DNA of 6,852 nt. It comes from Xanthobacteraceae bacterium. Its GTDB lineage: Bacteria; Pseudomonadota; Alphaproteobacteria; Rhizobiales; Xanthobacteraceae. The DNA lies in contig JASHXZ010000837.1 of NCBI GenBank assembly GCA_030043285.1, positions 1 to 6,852 of the forward strand, written 5' to 3'. This document shows positions 5,548 through 6,852 of this stretch, piece by piece. Each line of letters starts with the position of its first letter. Positions within the stretch are counted from its first letter, which is position 1. A model generated the notes under the pieces. It saw nothing but the letters and a program-made list of their open reading frames with translations. It was not told the DNA's origin and searched no databases. The translations under genes were made by a program, and so were the position numbers.

Positions 5548-6347
5548 CGGCCGCCTCCCGCCACGGCGCGGCCGAGCGCGTCGGAGGCGCGGCGGCACTG
5601 GCCGGCATATTCAGCGGAGGTGCGAAACTCGCGGCCGCGCGGATACGGCGCATCGCCGGCAAGCTCGGTGACGATGCGGCCGGGCCGCGGCGACATCACG
5701 GCGATGCGGCTCGACAGATAGACCGACTCGAACACCGAATGGGTGACGAACACGATGGTCATGCGCAGCGCCTGCCACATCTGCAACAGGTCGTCATTGA
5801 GCGCAAAGCGCGTGATTTCGTCGAGCGCGGCGAACGGCTCGTCCATCAACAGCAGCTCCGGCTCGGTGACAAGCGCACGCGCGATCGAGACGCGCATGCG
5901 CATGCCGCCGGACAATTCGCGCGGATAGGCGCCGGCGAACGCCACAAGCCCGACGCGCTCAAGCGCGGCTTCGACGCGGGCCGCGGCCTCGCCGCCGCGT
6001 GCGCCGGCAAGCTTGAGCGGCAGCCGCACGTTGTCGCGCACGTTGGCCCACGGCATCAGTGTCGGCTCCTGGAACACGAAACCGATGCGGCTGCGGCGCT
6101 CGGTTTTGTCGGTCCGCTCGACCCATTCGACCGCGCCGGCGGTTGGTTCGCTCAAACCGGCGACGATGCGCAGCGCCGTGGATTTGCCGCAGCCGGATGG
6201 GCCGAGCAGCGACACGAACTCGCCCTGCCGCACCTCGAAATCGAGCCCGGCAAGCGCCTGGGTGCCGTTCGGAAACGTCTTCGCCACGCCGCGCAGCGCC
6301 ACGAGCATGGCAGACGAACGCGACGCGGGGGCGGACGATTGCAACAT
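5544..6347 (-). CDS. ABC transporter ATP-binding protein, nitrate/taurine/sulfonate type (SsuB/TauB-like)
   Basis: The 267-residue ATPase powers the importer with the following permease. All nucleotide-site motifs are intact: Walker A GPSGCGKST (49-57), Q-loop Q93 in FVFQEPTLMPW, signature LSGGM (145-149), Walker B LLLMDEP (165-171), D-loop ALDE (174-177) and switch H203 in FVTHS. The stretch LMPWANVRDNVRLPL is typical of the NitT/TauT group. The start at 6345-6347 lies 1 base after the stop of the preceding gene and has GAGAAGTG upstream. An ATG 12 codons earlier would overlap that gene, and one 13 codons later is possible. The stop overlaps the permease start (ATGA), so the two are probably made in equal amounts. 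No substrate-binding protein is seen in the window; it may lie upstream or elsewhere. Confidence 0.96.
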   Translation of the reverse strand: MLQSSAPASRSSAMLVALRGVAKTFPNGTQALAGLDFEVRQGEFVSLLGPSGCGKSTALRIVAGLSEPTAGAVEWVERTDKTERRSRIGFVFQEPTLMPWANVRDNVRLPLKLAGARGGEAAARVEAALERVGLVAFAGAYPRELSGGMRMRVSIARALVTEPELLLMDEPFAALDEITRFALNDDLLQMWQALRMTIVFVTHSVFESVYLSSRIAVMSPRPGRIVTELAGDAPYPRGREFRTSAEYAGQCRRASDALGRAVAGGGR

Positions 6348-6348
6348 T

Positions 6349-6852
6349 TCACTTCTCGGCCTTTGCGACCGCGGCACGCACATAAATTCGCCACCGGCCG
6401 GCGCGCTCTTCAGCTAATCGGTAATCGGGACTTGCCGCAAACGGATCATTGGCCCAGGCGCCGTCTTGTGGCACCAACATGACGACATCGCATCGATAGA
6501 GTCCGGCGATATCTTGGACATCGTCCGGCGTGCCGCTGCCGGCAAAGACTTGGACGAATTGCTGATTGATGGCTTCGCGCCGCGCCGCCGGCAGCGGCGC
6601 GAAGGCAAGCGCCAATTCACGGCCGCCAAAACACGAGCTGCGGTCGGCGAGCAGCGCCCATGACATGTTGGCCGGCCACGGCGTCATGTCCTTCAGGTAG
6701 AGCGGATTATTGGCGACGCGTGCGGTTGCCCCGGCGTAGCGGCGCACCGCCGCCCACAGCTGCGGCGCTTGCGCAAACAGTTTGCCGTCCGAAACCGCGC
6801 GGCCGGCGAGATTGGAGCGGATCATCTTGGCCGTATCGGGCAAGCTCAGAAC
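6349..6852 (-). CDS. Unidentified protein, C-terminal part (5' end beyond window)
   Basis: The frame is open to the window edge and gives 167 residues before a TGA at 6349-6351. A TTG at 6841-6843 is unlikely to be the start, because the frame continues upstream of it. I do not recognise the family with confidence. The segment has no membrane helix or enzyme motif that I can see. It contains NNPLYLKDMTPWPANMSWALLADRS (a proline- and aromatic-rich stretch quoted here only in part as NPLYLKDMTPWPANMSWALL), then FGGRELALAFAPLPAARREA, then YRCDVVMLVPQDGAW and YRLAEERAGRWRIYVRA. A late domain of the kind YxCDVVxLV followed by a short beta-rich tail resembles the soluble C-terminus of polytopic glycosyltransferase-like membrane proteins. 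An importer component is a less likely alternative. It is cotranscribed with the ABC genes by position, 1 base upstream of the ATPase start. Confidence 0.78.
   Translation of the reverse strand, partial: VLSLPDTAKMIRSNLAGRAVSDGKLFAQAPQLWAAVRRYAGATARVANNPLYLKDMTPWPANMSWALLADRSSCFGGRELALAFAPLPAARREAINQQFVQVFAGSGTPDDVQDIAGLYRCDVVMLVPQDGAWANDPFAASPDYRLAEERAGRWRIYVRAAVAKAEK

Noticed and set aside
1..6852. CRISPR array, tRNA, rRNA, phage or toxin-antitoxin genes.
   Set aside because: No regularly spaced repeats, cloverleaf or matching protein motifs were seen on either strand.

Overview
The window is GC-rich, with dense, overlapping operons. It is most consistent with an alphaproteobacterium of the Hyphomicrobiales (Bradyrhizobium/Rhodopseudomonas/Xanthobacteraceae neighbourhood). 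The main grounds are an AccD that has lost three of the four zinc-ribbon cysteines, an accD-folC gene order, and a long palindromic repeat of the type common in that group. The species cannot be named from the sequence alone.

Layout. Positions 1-1040 (minus) hold accD and the first 37 codons of folC, joined by a 4-base GTGA overlap. Positions 1041-1188 form a short divergent promoter region. A covalent-FAD amine oxidase of the monomeric sarcosine / N-methyltryptophan oxidase family (1189-2322, plus) follows. Next comes a startless coding remnant (about 2370-2519, plus). It converges on a ten-helix EamA/DMT transporter gene (2525-3454, minus). Positions 3493-4727 are one long palindromic repeat split by an IS110-family insertion sequence. 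Positions 4738-6347 (minus) encode the permease and ATPase of a nitrate/taurine-type ABC importer. They are translationally coupled to each other and sit 1 base behind the 3' end of an unidentified gene that runs off the window (6349-6852, minus).

The most interesting part is the IS110 element. Its ends can be placed to the base because the interrupted repeat can be rejoined: the transposase strand reads CCCTCATC-CT-element-CT-GAGGTGC. The 177-base leader ahead of the transposase folds on paper into a 5' hairpin and two loop-bearing stems. One loop carries two 7-nt segments matching the left target (same sense) and the right target (complementary). The other carries an 11-nt copy of the joined-ends (donor) sequence. 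The right end carries a perfect TTGACA that faces the left end once the element is circular. These are the hallmarks of a bridge-RNA-guided IS110 recombinase, here programmed for a repetitive palindrome, as IS621 is for REP sequences in E. coli. The mechanism class is known; this element, its guides and its target are read here from the sequence.

The other genes look like ordinary housekeeping or transport functions: fatty-acid and folate synthesis, amine oxidation, drug/metabolite export and ABC import.
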